Source of the DNA: Cryptomeria japonica | Taxonomy: Eukaryota; Streptophyta; Pinopsida; Cupressales; Cupressaceae | DNA length: 64,000 nt | Assembly (NCBI RefSeq): GCF_030272615.1 | Contig: NC_081406.1 | Coordinates: 170,321,861-170,385,860, forward strand | Reading direction: 5' to 3' | Translations under genes and position numbers: made by a program | Part shown: positions 32,541 through 45,419 of the stretch, piece by piece | Position numbering within the stretch: position 1 is the first letter of the stretch | Layout of the letters: every line of letters starts with the position of its first letter | The notes under the pieces: generated by a model | What the model was told of the DNA's origin: nothing | The model's database searches: none | Seen by the model: only the letters and a program-made list of their open reading frames with translations

Positions 32541-33140
32541 GGGATAGGAAATTCATGAGGTTTTGGGGATTTGGTTTTGTCTTGGTTTAATGAGGATGGA
32601 GGTCTATGTATGGCAAGGGGAGAATGAACAACTTTGTTTAGAAGTGGGGATTCAGTTACGTTTGCTAATAGCCCTTGGTCAATTTCATCAAGAAGGGACT
32701 TGGAGGATGGGGATGATGTAGATTTATAGGATTGAGATGGAGGGATTTTATATTTTGAGGACTAGGATCATATTAAGGTTTAGAATTATGGCTTCGATGA
32801 ATAGGATTAAATGGATGTTTTGGATTCGGGAGTAAAGTTTTAGGTTTTTGTGGAAGATTATGATTACTAATGGATTGATATCATAGATTGGGGGATTAGG
32901 ATTAAGGATTGGAGTATTAGGATTATGGATTGGGGGATTAAGTTAAGAATTAGTATTATAGATTGGAGGCTTAGTATTATGGATTGAGGGATTTTTAGCA
33001 TTATAACATGGAGGATTATAGGACATGGATTTTAGATGATGGGGAAGGTCGGAGAATATTTAGTAGTATTGATTGTATGAAGCTTTTCAAGGCCTTCGTT
33101 ATCACTATACAAATCATCATCATCAACATCTCATCGTTAT
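32541..33140 (+). repeat. Blocks H/A copy 4
   Basis: GGAAATTCATGAGG start, then C-poor GGATTA-rich sequence leading into block B. Confidence 0.8.
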
Positions 33141-33668
33141 ACTAGTCATTATCATCGTCACCATTATTGTATCATCACATTATCATTGACATCATTGTTA
33201 TCATCACCACCACCATCACCACCACTAACACCACCCAAATCACATCCACCATCACTATCATCATCGTCATCATTACCACCACCACTATCATCATCATCAT
33301 CATCATCCCACCATTATCATCTTTTTCATCATAATCGCCACCACTATCATCATCATTATGATGATGATGATGATGATGATGATCATCGTCATCGTCATCA
33401 TCGTCATCACCATCACCATCACCATCACCATCACCATCACCATCACCATCACCATCACCATCACCATCACCATCACCATCACCATCACCATCACCATCAT
33501 CATCATCATCATCATCACCAACGCCAACATCAATAACATATAAATCATCATTATGATCAACATTATGATCGACATCAACATTACCACCACCACCATCATC
33601 ACCATTACCATCGTCATCATGATTATCATCATCACCATCATCATGTTTCTAGCCATTACCACTCATTG
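33141..33668 (+). repeat. Block B copy 4 with CATCAC hexanucleotide array
   Basis: ATC triplets with 15 perfect CATCAC hexamers at 33405-33494, unique to this copy. An inverted junction CATCATCAT-T-ATGATGATG lies at about 33349-33367. Confidence 0.95.
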
Positions 33669-34638
33669 ATGATAGTCAAAAATTCTTAACTAGGCTTCTA
33701 TATAGGGTAAGAGCGGTTGTGACTGTATGTAGGAGAGACACAATCGACAATAGGTTTTAGTAGAGGCATAACCAGTAAGGTTAAAGCAACCTGCAAGCAA
33801 CAAGGGAGGAGAAGTGCAGAAGTGAACCAGAGTGGTGTTCAAGCAAGCCAGAGTATATCTTAGATTGATGTGGTTGTGAGTTGGTTGCAGAGAAAGAAGA
33901 TGTTACAGGCGCAAAGCAGAGTATAGTGGAACTAGTAATCTAAGTAAATGGTAGTCAAGTTCAGAGTCTGTCAGATGAACAACCGGTAGAGCTTAAATCG
34001 GCAAGTGAGCAGCAACAGGAGATGGTGAGTAGAGAGAGGAGGTGAGAAGAATGAAGGACAGGACATAAAACCAATACAGAACAAAATAGAGATAAAGAGT
34101 CAGAAGAAAGAGGAGACAACCGGTAAGGCAGATAAGTGAAGCCCGCACGATGAAGAATATGCAGTGGTTACAAGACTCATGTGTAACTGGATTATTACAT
34201 TTGTATTTGATAATGATTCATTATAGATCACTGAGTTGGTTTTCAGTGCAGGGGTTGTAACTCCTTTGGGTTAGTGCCCATAAACGACATGGATTGTAGC
34301 TCGTTTGGGTTGGTGCGCATAAACTACAGCAATGGTACTTGTTGGGTTGGTGTCCTAAATGCCGTAAACGAAGTGTTTCATTGTGAGGCTGGATTGGAGC
34401 AGTAGACTCCAGTAGCATATCTCACCTAGGTTTTCCCCATCTTGGGTTTTCCTCGTATATACCGATGTCATGTGATGTGCATTTGTGTGTGCTTGATTTA
34501 TGTTATCTTTCCTTCTGTTATCGATAATTTAACTTGGCATTAGGATTGGTAACCGGTAATCTCTGTTAGGATCAAAAGGTTAAAGAGTTTTTGAAACCAC
34601 TGATTCACCCCCCTCTCAATGGCATATTGTTTCCAATA
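33669..34638 (+). repeat. Block C copy 4
   Basis: R-U5-like segment as at 901. The 39-bp minisatellite is at about 34244-34360. The LTR end is mutated to TTCCAATA and block D follows directly. Confidence 0.85.
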
Positions 34639-35060
34639 GGTATTTTGAGGGATCTTTTTGGCATTTTGATCAATTCTTGCAGGTTTGAGCTTTGAGCAAT
34701 CTTCTTGGGCAATACTCATATGATATCATAACACCACCATTATTGCAACCTTTGGAAGAGCTCACTGATTCATCTTCACAATTATTAGGGGAAAGTTTTC
34801 TTACTCTTCTTGATTCATTTGTACATCTAAAATCTCTTATTTTCAATTTATTTATTATTTTAATCGTAATTGTTTCATCTCTATCATTTTAATTTTCCTT
34901 GTTGCTACAATTTGGGAAGTGGAAACACCGAAACCGGGGTCTGATTGAGGCAGACTCCAAAACACAACCCCCAACCTTTTCCTTTCTCGTTTGTGTGTAG
35001 GTTTGTGGTGGTGAGAAATTTATCATCTTGCGGAAGACTTGAATCGTGGACCCGTTGTGA
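34639..35060 (+). repeat. Block D copy 4 with open 66-codon frame
   Basis: The frame at 34692-34892 (YSYDII, PPLLQPLEEL, then a hydrophobic tail NLFIILIVIVSSLSF) is open here and at 52483-52683 but broken by stops in the copies at 1919 and 56588. No family match is recognised. Confidence 0.7.
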
Positions 35061-35357
35061 GTTTATCTTACTCTTTGCTTTACTTAATGCTAGCACTTCG
35101 TACTTTGTGCTAGTAGATTAGTTTTTTTCATTTTTTGTGCTTATTCAACAATCTAATTGCATCTGTGACTTTTTGTACGATCTCTGTACCTGCCCATATA
35201 GGACAACAACGCACTGTGCTGGTGTCCGAGATCTGTGCGCTCGTACTCGGGACACAGGGTTAACAAAGTCATCCAGGAGTCTCATTTGTCGTCCGTTAGT
35301 TTAGTTTCACATTTTTCATCCGCTGGTCCACCCTTAGCGCCAATTTAAGTGAGGTAA
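35061..35357 (+). repeat. Block E copy, interrupted by minus-strand element
   Basis: Normal block E up to GTGAGGTA, where GTGAGGTACTGG is expected. The inverted repeat CTAGCAC/GTGCTAG is at 35090-35113 with one loop change. Confidence 0.75.
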
Positions 35358-36775
35358 TGATACAGAGCACTTCACACACCTAAGGACAGGTCCAAAAGGT
35401 TTACTTTTGACCCCTTCAAATGATAACAAGGATCCTACAAAAAAGGATTCCACACCTTAAGGTTTGAACTACTCACACTCCTCTAGACTAGCACCTACTC
35501 AAAATGAGTAAATGGATTCAACATCTCCAACACACCTCTCCATGACTCTTGCTCTTGGGGGCCTTGGATTTGGTCAATTCATGATACCTAGGAACCATTC
35601 CAAACATTTGTTTTAGGTTTTGGCTTCAATGCCCTATACTTCCTTTGGAAAGATATCCCCTATGCTAGTAGCCCTATTTAGCGGGTATGTTGCCCTTAAC
35701 TCCAAAATATTGCACATAACCTGACAAACTATTTACCATTCCAGATACCCTTTATGGAGTTACACTCATCCCCAAAAGGGATTGGCAAGATCTGCAATCT
35801 AAGGGTCTGAATGCTTTAGAAGCCTAGATACCTAATTAGGGCGATTAGGCTTAATTTACAAATCAACACCAATTTGAAGACTCTCAACTACAAAACCAAC
35901 TTCATGAGCATGTGGGGGATCACAAATAACCTTTAATTCCAGGGTTGTATGCCTCAAATCCACTGCTATTATATTTTAGGGTGACTATCCTAATTTTGTC
36001 CAAGGTAGGCACATGGAGATGCCTACCTAGGTTCACTTAAAGCTCTTCACAGCCAAGCCTTCCATGCAAAAACCCATGAAAATTTTAGAATACACTGACC
36101 AATCTTGCATTCCACCAAATGAGAGAATTTCTAGATGGGGGAGATGAAAGATATGGCCATTTCTTGTCAAAACCCTAGCCAAACCTTTGCTTTCCGGGTT
36201 ACAGTCAATAAAAGAAGGGGTTCTCACTACTCCCAAAAGATCAAGACCTCAAACCTCCGCCAAAACAGAGGTAACTCAATCCTCTACCTACTCCATGAAT
36301 AATTTTGTCAGATTCAATCCGTACAATGACGTACAACAACAACTTCAGAATTATAGGGAAAAACTCAGTTTTCGGTCTTATTATGCCTTCAAACTTCAAT
36401 CAACAACCACACCAACCTTGGGAATCATGTCCAAAAGGTATATAGGCTTACTCCAAATGGTTTCCAACCGAATTTTGAAGAGGTTGGAGCCTTTGAGAGG
36501 CTTACATCAACTGAAATTTGAAAAGCAAAAGTTGCATTTTTGACAAAAGTTGTCAATCAAACCTAGTTTGGGATCCACACAACTTGGATCAACCAAGAAC
36601 CACCTACACACCATAAAATCTTATAAAACATCAAAACAAACATTATTCTACCCCTATTTACCAAATTGTTCAAATTGGCTTATCAAGATGGCTAATTTGA
36701 GACATTGGTTTACATGGTGGCGTCCTTATTGAAAACATGAAAATTTTCAAATAAAAGACATTCAAAATGATCCCA
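35358..36775 (-). repeat. 3' LTR of minus-strand chromovirus (complete, 1418 bp)
   Basis: On the plus strand it runs TGATACAGAGC to ATGATCCCA. On the minus strand it starts TGGGATCATTTTG, just after a purine-rich GAGGATGAGGAGTAGG. A 118-codon plus-strand frame inside (36187-36543) has no recognisable domain. Confidence 0.85.
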
Positions 36776-36839
36776 AGAACCTACTCCTCATCCTCTAATC
36801 CATGAATGGATTGTTGAAGAGGTGCCCTTGCACCATACT

Positions 36840-38640
36840 CCGCAGGAGCAGTGATCTCAAGCCCACTTGAGATCAGAGTTTGGAGGTCTGCACCATGATT
36901 GGAGATTTGGTTTTCTGTTATCCAAACTGCTTCAGAGTCTAGTTTGCCTTGTCAAGCCAACAAATACTCTTTGTACTCCTTGTTCCTTGTTCTCTTTGTG
37001 ACTTTAGTGTCCATAACCTTGCTCAGTTTTGGTGGATCGTGCTTTGGAATATAATCATCTGCTGCAACCTGCATTGGTTCCACCTCTTCATTACCATTGG
37101 CTTTGTAAGATGTTAGATCACATACATTGAAAATGGGTGACAATACAAGATCAAGGGGAAGTTGAATTTCATAAGCATTCTGCCCATATTTCTTCACAAA
37201 TTGACATGGTCCGATCTTCCTCTGCATGAGCTTTGTCTGTTTGCCTTTTGGGAGTCTTTCCTTCTTGAAATGCACCCATACTAAGTCCCCAACACCAAAC
37301 TACACATCCCTCTTTTTCTTGTCAGCATAAGCCTTGTACTTCTTTTATTCTTGGAGATGAGACTTCACTTGATCATGTACCTCCTTGATGTCTGATGCAA
37401 ATGCTTCACCACCTGCACTAATGGGCTCTTCTTTAGGTAACTCCATCAACTCTAACTCACCCCTTGGGTGGATACCATACACAATTTGGAAAGGAGATTT
37501 GCTAGTGCTTCTATTTATGGTGTCATTGTATGAGAACTCTGCCTGTGACAGTATGTTGTCCCATTTTTCTCCATGTTGTCTTGTCAAGCATCTTAATAGG
37601 TTCCCCAAGGACCTATTGACAACTTCAGTTTCTCCATCCATTTGGGAATGGTAGGCTGATGAGAAAGCTAGGTTGGTTCCCAAATTCTTCCAAAGGGTCC
37701 TCCAAAAATGTCTTATGAACTTCACATCCCTATCTGAAACTATGTTTAGGGGCAACCCATGTATCCTAACTATCTCTTTGAAAAACAAGTTTGCAACATA
37801 TGAGGCATCACAAGAGGTTTTACATTGCAAGAAATGAGCCATTTTTGTAAATCTGTCCACCACTACAAATACACTGCCAAACCCCCTCCTTGTCCTAGGC
37901 AAACCTAACACAAAATCCATGCTTATGCATTCCCATGGCGTAGAAGGAATGGGTAAAGGTTGGTATAAACTTGTATTGGTGGATTTTCCTTTGGCTTTTT
38001 GACAGATCACACATGTTTCTACAAACCTCCTAACATCTTCCTCCAACTTGGGCCAGTAGTAGTGTCTTTTCACAAGGTCAAGGATCTTGTCAAGGGCAAA
38101 ATGACCTGCCATTGCTGCATAATCCTTCTCCCTAATAATATTCAGTCTCATTGAACACTTAGGAATGCATAACTGTCGACCCTTTAATAGCAATCCATCT
38201 TGTATCAAAAACTCAGAAAATTCAACATGATACCTCTCACCAAAAGACTCACACACCTTGTAGATCTCTCCAAAATCTTCACCAGCATCATATATGTTCT
38301 TCAAGGAGTCAATGCCAACACTTTCCATCTTAATTTGGTTGATGGTTAAGACCCTCCTTCTCAAGGCATCTACAAATTTGTTGTTGACCCCCTTTTTGTG
38401 CTTGAGGGTGAAGGTGAAGGCTTGTAGGGTCTCTATCCATTTCATGTGCCCGTGGTTTAACTTCTCTTGACTGTTTATGAAACTGAGTGCCTGATTATCA
38501 ATGAAAACTATGAACTCCTTTGGTAATAAATAGTGCCTCCACTTCTTCAATGATTGAACCAAAGCATACATCTCCAAATCATAGGATGAATACCTCCTCT
38601 TGGCATCATTTAGTTTTTAACTGAAAAAGGCAATTGGCCT
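36840..38640 (-). pseudogene. pol: RNase H (end), integrase and chromodomain
   Basis: One frame with several stops. RNase H end (YSSYDLEMYALVQSL, VFIDNQALSFIN), integrase zinc finger (HFALDKI then CVICQKAKG), and integrase core with all three catalytic residues: MDFVLGLP, VSDRDVKF, and Glu in GETEVVNR. Then the integrase C-terminal region (KIGPCQFVKKYGQNAYEI) and a degenerate chromodomain-like end (KRTRNKEYKEYLLA, then VWITENQI after a stop). Stops are seen near 38619, between the integrase and C-terminal pieces (37344 and about 37302) and at 36952. Confidence 0.88.
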
Positions 38641-38781
38641 TCCCTCTTGACTGAGTACTGCCCCAATAGCCATGTGGCTTGCATCACATTCCACTTGAAA
38701 TATCTTGTTGAAGTCTAGTAGGGCAAGGACTGGTTGTTCTGCAACTTTCTTTTTCAAAGTCTCAAATGAGTCATCTGCCTC

Positions 38782-39658
38782 CTAGGTCCAACTGAACCTG
38801 CACTTTTGTCCTCCTTTTATGGTGTCAAGCATTGGTGCACAAACATGACTAAATGCTCTTATAAACTTCTGATAAAAATTTGCTAAGCCATGGAAACTCT
38901 GGACACCATTCATGGTTTTAGGTGTTGGCCAAGCCAGAATAGCACTTACCTTCTCTTGATCTATTTTCAACTCACCTTTTGAGATTACAAAGCCCAAATA
39001 AATGATCTCCTCCTGCATGAACAAACACATCCAAATTTATCGTTTGCTGTTCTTTATGTAACATTTTGAGGACCATATCTACATGTTTGAGGTGCTCTTC
39101 CCTTGTGTGGGTAAAGATCAAGATATCATCTAGGTATACTATTAAAAACCTGCCTATGAACTCCAGCAAGAACTCATTCATCAACCTCATAAAGGTACTA
39201 GGGGCATTGGACAACCCAAATGGCATGACTTTCCACTCAAATAACCCCTCATTGGTCTTAAAAGCTATTTTCCATTCATCCCTTGGCCTTATTCTAATCT
39301 GATGGTATCCACATTTTAGATCCATTTTGGTGAAATATTTTGCATTTCCCAAGCAATCAAGTAAATCCTCTATCGTAGGGATCGGAAACCTATACCTTAT
39401 GGTTATCTTGTTGATGGCCCTTGAGTCTGTGCAAAGCGTCCAGGTGCCTTCTTTCTTGGGTGCAAGGACAACAGGTACTGCACATGGGCTTAGACTTTTG
39501 CCAATTAGCCCTGATTCTAGCAACTCCTCAATTTGTCTTGCCTTCTCTGCATTTTGGTATGGAGTAAGCTTGTATGTTGCTTTATTTGGTAGGGTAGATC
39601 CAGGGATAAGATGTGTGCAATGACTTATGTTTGTTACTGGTGGCAGGGATCTTGGCAT
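38782..39658 (-). pseudogene. pol: Reverse transcriptase with frameshift
   Basis: Motifs in order: SPCAVPVVLAPKK, CTDSRAINKIT, KMDLKCGYHQIRI, MPFGLSNAPSTF and the catalytic YLDD in IVYLDDILIF. A frameshift near 39020 moves the thumb region (EIIYLGFVISKGEL, FHGLANFYQKFI) into another frame. The frame also differs from that of protease upstream, so a second shift lies near 39650. Confidence 0.9.
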
Positions 39659-40250
39659 TCCATCTGAGTTGATGCCTTCACTGCAGGGTCTATGTGCCTC
39701 TGTCCTTCTTCCTTCCTCTCTGCAAATTGCTTCTTTGTCACCTTGGAATTGGTAACGAGGGCATAGCCAACTGCATCTTTCTCTGTAATCTCCTTCATGA
39801 ACTGCTTTATTTTTATCATCAACACTTTGGCATCCTTCCCCTTTGGTTCCATCTCATCCTCCATCAGAGGTAAAAGTTCTATCACCTTGCTATCCTTGGT
39901 GATTGAATAGGTGTTTCTAACCAGATCATGATGAGCCTTTAAGTCAAACTGCCATGTTCTTCCAAACACGAGATGACATGCATCCATCTTGGCTACATCA
40001 AATAGCAATCTATCCTTGTATGATCCAATTTGAAACTCTACCCAAACCCGCTCTTCTACCACTGCTTGCTGACCTTGGGTTAGCCATGAGACCTTTTAGG
40101 GGTAAGGAAGTGGCAACCTTCTCAACTTAAGCTTCTCTACTATTTCAAGTGACACAAAATTTTCAATAGACCCAGAGTCTATCAAGACCTTGTATACCTT
40201 TCCTTCTGCCTTGCAGCCTTGCAGGTAGTTTTGAAAAGAGATTTTCTATG
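39634..40250 (-). pseudogene. pro: Protease (retropepsin) and linker
   Basis: The active-site motif VLIDSGSIENF lies at about 40165-40195. A stop follows at about 40098, then VEERVWVEFQIGSYKDRLLFDV and DACHLVFGRTWQFD, the second half of chromovirus protease. A linker leads to the reverse transcriptase. Confidence 0.8.
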
Positions 40251-40300
40251 TGGGGGCTCCTTATCAGGTACCTTCCTGGTGGTCATTGCTCTCCTCATCA

Positions 40301-41405
40301 TTAGAGCCTCTCCTCTTTCAGGATAGCCATAGTTATCGGGAGCATTGACACTTTGATAGGTGTTTGCACTTGCCACACTTTGGCAATCAGATTCCTGCAC
40401 CAAGTTGCTCCTCCTTTTTCCCATGGAGCTTGTAGCCTTCTCTGCCATGTGCACCTCCTGGTTACATGTATAACATCTAGGAGGTCCTCTGCCTTGGGAT
40501 CCTCCTCTAGAGGATGGTCTTCTACCCCTAAAGTTCCCTCTTTGATTGTAGGCTCCTGCTTGGTTGTAACTGCTCTCTCCTCTGGTGCCTTCTTGACTGA
40601 GTCAGCTTGGTATCCAAAACCATTTCCTCTACCTCTGAAAGGGTCTCTTCCCCCTCTTTGCTGTCTCCCTTTGCCTCTGCTATTTTGTTCTTGCCTTCTC
40701 TTTAGCTTCTCCTCCACCTTAAGTGCCAACTGAAAACATTTTATCCTCACTCTCCTTTACCTTGGTCTTCACGCACAACTTCATGAATTCCTCTGTGTAA
40801 GAGCTCACATCCATCTCCTTTTGCTTCATGTTTTGTCTCCTCTTGTGCAATTGGACATTATAGTCCATTGGAACATAGGCTTCCTTCACCAAAGCCATCA
40901 TCTTCTTCCAAGTACTAACTTTTCTCTTTCCCTCTTTCATCATCTCATCTTGGATGAAAGTCCACCAAGTCAGTGCAGCCCCTTTCATTTTGAATTGGGC
41001 CATCTTCACCCTTTGGTGCTGTGGTATGTCTTCACTCTCAAAGAAATTGTCCAAGGAGACTCCATCTCTGTATCAGGTTCCATCTTACCTGCAAACACTG
41101 GTAGATCCAACTTCACATGCATTTTTCTTCTTTCCATGGACTTGAGGACATTCATCAAGGGTCTTTGATCTGCAGGAACCTCTGGTTCTTCCTGCCTAGG
41201 GATCTCCTCTTCATCCCCTTCTTCAACTCCTGCAGAGTCTCTCTCCCCTCTCCACTCTGTCCTTCAACTAGTCCATTTCATCTGTCAAGGCCTGATTCTC
41301 AGCGCTGACTGCTCTGCTCTCTTCCATCGGCTTCTTCACTAGGACATTCAACTCAACATTGGTTATCCTTGGTGGGAGATCTTGGGATCCCTCTTCCTTT
41401 GACAT
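40301..41405 (-). pseudogene. gag: Gag with degraded zinc knuckle
   Basis: ATG at 41405-41403, 36 bases after the primer site. Early TAG at 41270-41268 and further frame changes. The Gag core is at 41054-40719 (QFKMKGAALTWWTFIQDEM, VQLHKRRQNMKQKEMDVSSYTEEFMKL). A basic RG-rich region follows (about 40700-40560), then a zinc knuckle CYTCNQEVHMAEKA in which the fourth metal ligand, normally Cys, is Ala (about 40470-40425). At least three frames are used. Confidence 0.82.
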
Positions 41406-41440
41406 CTTGTCTTCTTAATCTTTCCAAAGGATGCTCCTAA

Positions 41441-41452
41441 GCTATGATACCA
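41441..41452 (-). other. Primer binding site (tRNA-iMet type), minus strand
   Basis: Minus strand TGGTATCATAGC, two bases after the 5' LTR end. One change from TGGTATCAGAGC. Confidence 0.85.
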
Positions 41453-41454
41453 CT

Positions 41455-42097
41455 TGATGTAGAGCCGCTCACATACCTAAGGACAAGTCCAAAAGGTTTA
41501 GTTTTGAGCACTTCAAATGATAACAAGGATCCTACAAAAAAGGACTCCACACCTTAAGGTTTGAACTACTCACACTCCTCTAGGCTAGCACCTATTGAAA
41601 TGAGTAAATTGCTTCAACATCTCCAACACACCTCCCCATGACTCTTTCTATTGGGGGGATTGGATTTGGTCAATTCATGGTACCTAGGAACCATTCCAAA
41701 CATTTTTTTTTAGGTTTTTGCTTCAATGCGCTATACTTCCTTCGGAAACCTACCCCCTACGGTAGTAGACCTATTTAGCGGGTATTTTGCCCTTAATTCG
41801 AAAATCTTGCACATAACCTGACAAACTATTTACCATTCCAGATACCCTTTATGGAGTTACACTTTTCCCCAAAAGGGATTGGCTTGATCTGCAATCTATG
41901 GTTTTGAACAGTTTAGAAGCCTAGAGACCTAATTAGGGCGATTAGGCCTAATTTACAAAGCAGCACGAATTTCAAGACTTTCAACTACAAAACCAACTTC
42001 ATGAGCATGTGGGGGATCACAAATAACCTGTAATTCAAGGGTTGCACTCTTGGAATCCACCGCTATGAGATTTTAGGGTGACTGTCCTAATTTTGTC
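41455..42097 (-). repeat. 5' LTR of minus-strand chromovirus (truncated)
   Basis: Matches about the first 645 plus-strand bases of 35358-36775 with several percent divergence. It is cut at CTAATTTTGTC and joined to block G (GATGGATTCTC). The promoter half is lost. Confidence 0.85.
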
Positions 42098-43335
42098 GAT
42101 GGATTCTCTTTTTCATGGAGAGGAATTGAGGGTTTTGAGGAAGAGAGAAAAGAGTTTCATTTATGGTATAAAAGAGAATAATGTAAAAAAGGAGTTGTCT
42201 AATGAACAAAATCGCATTGAGCTTTGAAATGAAGGCCACACCACGGAATATGTAATGTAAAGGATGTCTAAATGCCATAATGTGGAGGAAGAAGGACTTG
42301 TGGGGAATTTTTGTTGCCTTAACTTTTTTTCTGTTTTTAGAGATATATGTGTAGGTGCAATAGGAGGTGGTATGAGTGCGGCAAAGAGCGATAATAGTTT
42401 TTCATGGATGAGGAGCTCTAAAATCACAAGGTGTTGAGAAAATAGAAAGAAAATTAATTGGCAAAGGAGGAGGATCTCTATAGCAACAAGAGTCTAGAAG
42501 AAAAAGAAGTAGAAATAGAGTGATTTGCAAAGGTATATGTAATGTCACTTATAAGACTTTACAGTTTGATGAGACAATTACGTTTATGTCTCTTTGGACT
42601 TTTCGGAACTAGCAAGTTTGGATGCCAATTCGGAATTTTTTGGATGCAATTCTTCTATGAATATTTTTAAAATCCACATTGTTTTTTATTTTTATTTTTT
42701 ATTTTAGGCTTTTGTAGATTTTTTAGATTTTTTTGTTTTCTTTATGGACTTTTGTGGGCTTTTTGATTTAGCTGTTTTATTCTGGATACCACCATTCGGC
42801 AGATTTGAGATTCATGCATCGCTTGCAGAGGATTGGGATCATGACATGTAGATGAAGGGATACTTTGATGTTTACTTGGAGAGGGATCATGAGGAGCAAG
42901 CATCAAGACGAGGATTGGGATTATGGTATGGGGATGAATGGATGTTTTGATCTCGACATGGAGTAGGATCATGTGGTGGAGTGGGGATATCTTGATCTTT
43001 ATGTGGAATAATATCATTAGATGGGATGGAAAGGATGAATTGTTCTTGGGATGGAGGATTGTCATTACATCTCGATGTTGATAAGGAAGGAGATTATGAC
43101 ATGGATTTGTGGAAGGTGGTCATATGATGGGTTAGAAAAGAAAGTATTTTGAGGTGGAGGAATATCATTGGATTGGATGAGAGTGACACATTGATCCTAA
43201 TAAGAAAATGGACCATGGAATTGGATGGAAAGGGTATTTGGGTCATGATTTGTAGTGGGATAATTTGATGGTGTTGGAGGGATGTCTTTATTTTTATTAT
43301 GAGATGGAGTGAATGGGACACCTTTATCTTGACAT
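42098..43335 (+). repeat. Block G copy 5
   Basis: Starts in mid-block at GATGGATTCTCTTTTTCATGG. It includes the undisturbed equivalent of the 22114 insertion site (about 43280-43300). It ends in CTTGACAT and is joined to CCTTAGCGCC of block E by a deletion. Confidence 0.75.
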
Positions 43336-43745
43336 CCTTAGCGCCAATTCAAGTGAGGTACTGGAGGGCCAATTTGTTCTCTAGGATTGATCATCCTTGA
43401 GGTATCGAATTTCCTCCATTACATTCTGCTGAAAGGGATATGAAGCCAATTATTTTTTTGCATCATTTAGTTCATTGCATACTTTTAAGATCTCGAATTT
43501 TTGTTTTTTTTTAAAACAAAAAAAATAATATTTTGCATCTTTGTCATAGCATTTGCATGCATTTCTTCATCTTTAGTAAAGCTTATTAGAAAACAAAACC
43601 CATCTTGTCCCTGTAGTGTGGTCTTAGCCTCACAAGGGTTGTTTATGAACTTCATGACCGAAACTGGCACAGGAGCTATAGTGCTCATGCGCTCGAGGCT
43701 TTAGTTTTTGTAAATACAGGACCGACTGCCCCTACTCTTGCAAGG
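43336..43745 (+). repeat. Blocks E(3' end)-F copy 5
   Basis: The primer-site-like motif is altered here (TTCTGCTGAAAGGGATATG), unlike the other copies. The leader-like part is otherwise typical. Confidence 0.65.
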
Positions 43746-44345
43746 GATAGGAAATTCATTAGGTTTTGGGGATTTGGTTTTGTCTTGGTTTAATGAGGAT
43801 GGAGGTCTATGTATGGCAAGGTGAGAATGAACAACTTATTTTAGAAGTGTTGATTCACTCGCGTTTGGTAATAGCCCTTGGTCAATTTCATGAACAAGGG
43901 ACTTGGAGGATGGGGATGATGTTGATTTATAGGATTTAGATGGAGGGATTTTATATGTTTGAGGACTAGGATCATATTAAGGTTCAAAATTATGCCTTGG
44001 ATGAATAGGATTAAATGGATGATTTGGATTTGGGAGTAAAGTTTTAGGCTTTTATGGAAGATTATGATTTGTAATGGATTCATATCTTGGATTGGGGGAT
44101 TCGGATTAAGGATTGTAGTATTAAGATTATGCATTGGGGATTAAGTTAAGGATTAACATTATAGATTTGAGGATTCGGATTATGGATTGAGGGATTTTTA
44201 GCATTATAACATTGAGGATTATAGCAAATGGAATTTAGATAATGGGGAAGCTCAAAGAATATTTACTAGCATTGATGGTATGAGGCTTTTCAAGGCCTTC
44301 ATTATCATTATACAAATCACCACAATCAACATCTCATCGTTACCC
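43746..44345 (+). repeat. Blocks H/A copy 5
   Basis: GGAAATTCATTAGGTTTTGG, then C-poor GGATTA-rich DNA leading into block B. Confidence 0.8.
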
Positions 44346-45000
<655 letters not shown>

Positions 45001-45419
45001 TAGCCAAAAATTCTCAACTAGGCTTCTATGGAGGGTAAGAACAGTTGTGACTATATGTAGGAGAGACACAACTGACAAAAGGTTTTAGTAGAGGCTTAAC
45101 CGATAAGTTTAAAACAACCTGCAAGCAGCAAGGGAGGAGAAGTGCAGAAGTGAACTAGTTGTGTTCAAGCCAGCCAAAGGATATCTTAGAGTGATGCGGT
45201 TGTGAGCGGGGTGCAGAGAAGATCCTGCAGACACAGAACAGAGTACGGTGGAACCAGTAAGTTGAGTAAATGGTAGTCAAGTACTGAGTTTGTCAGATGG
45301 ACAACCGGTAGAGCCTGAGTCGGCAAGTGAGGAACTGCAGGAGAAGGTGAGAAGAGAGAGGAGGTGAGAAGAAGGAAGGAGAGGATATAAAACCAACAAA
45401 GAACAAAAGAGAGATAAAG
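45001..45419 (+). repeat. Block C' copy 5
   Basis: Truncated R-U5-like segment with the same breakpoint as at 4757 (AGATAAAG then TTGCATCGAG). Confidence 0.8.

Larger units (their letters stand above)
35358..42097 (-). mobile_element. Minus-strand Ty3/gypsy chromovirus
   Basis: Read on the minus strand: 5' LTR (truncated, 42097-41455), primer site (41452-41441), gag, protease, reverse transcriptase, RNase H, integrase, chromodomain and complete 3' LTR (36775-35358). It inserted into block E on the left side. On the right, half the LTR and about 1 kb of array are deleted, so the target duplication cannot be confirmed. Confidence 0.9.

Noticed and set aside
36187-36543. 118-codon plus-strand frame in the LTR of the minus-strand chromovirus
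   Set aside because: It lies wholly in the LTR, on the strand opposite to the element, with no recognisable domain.
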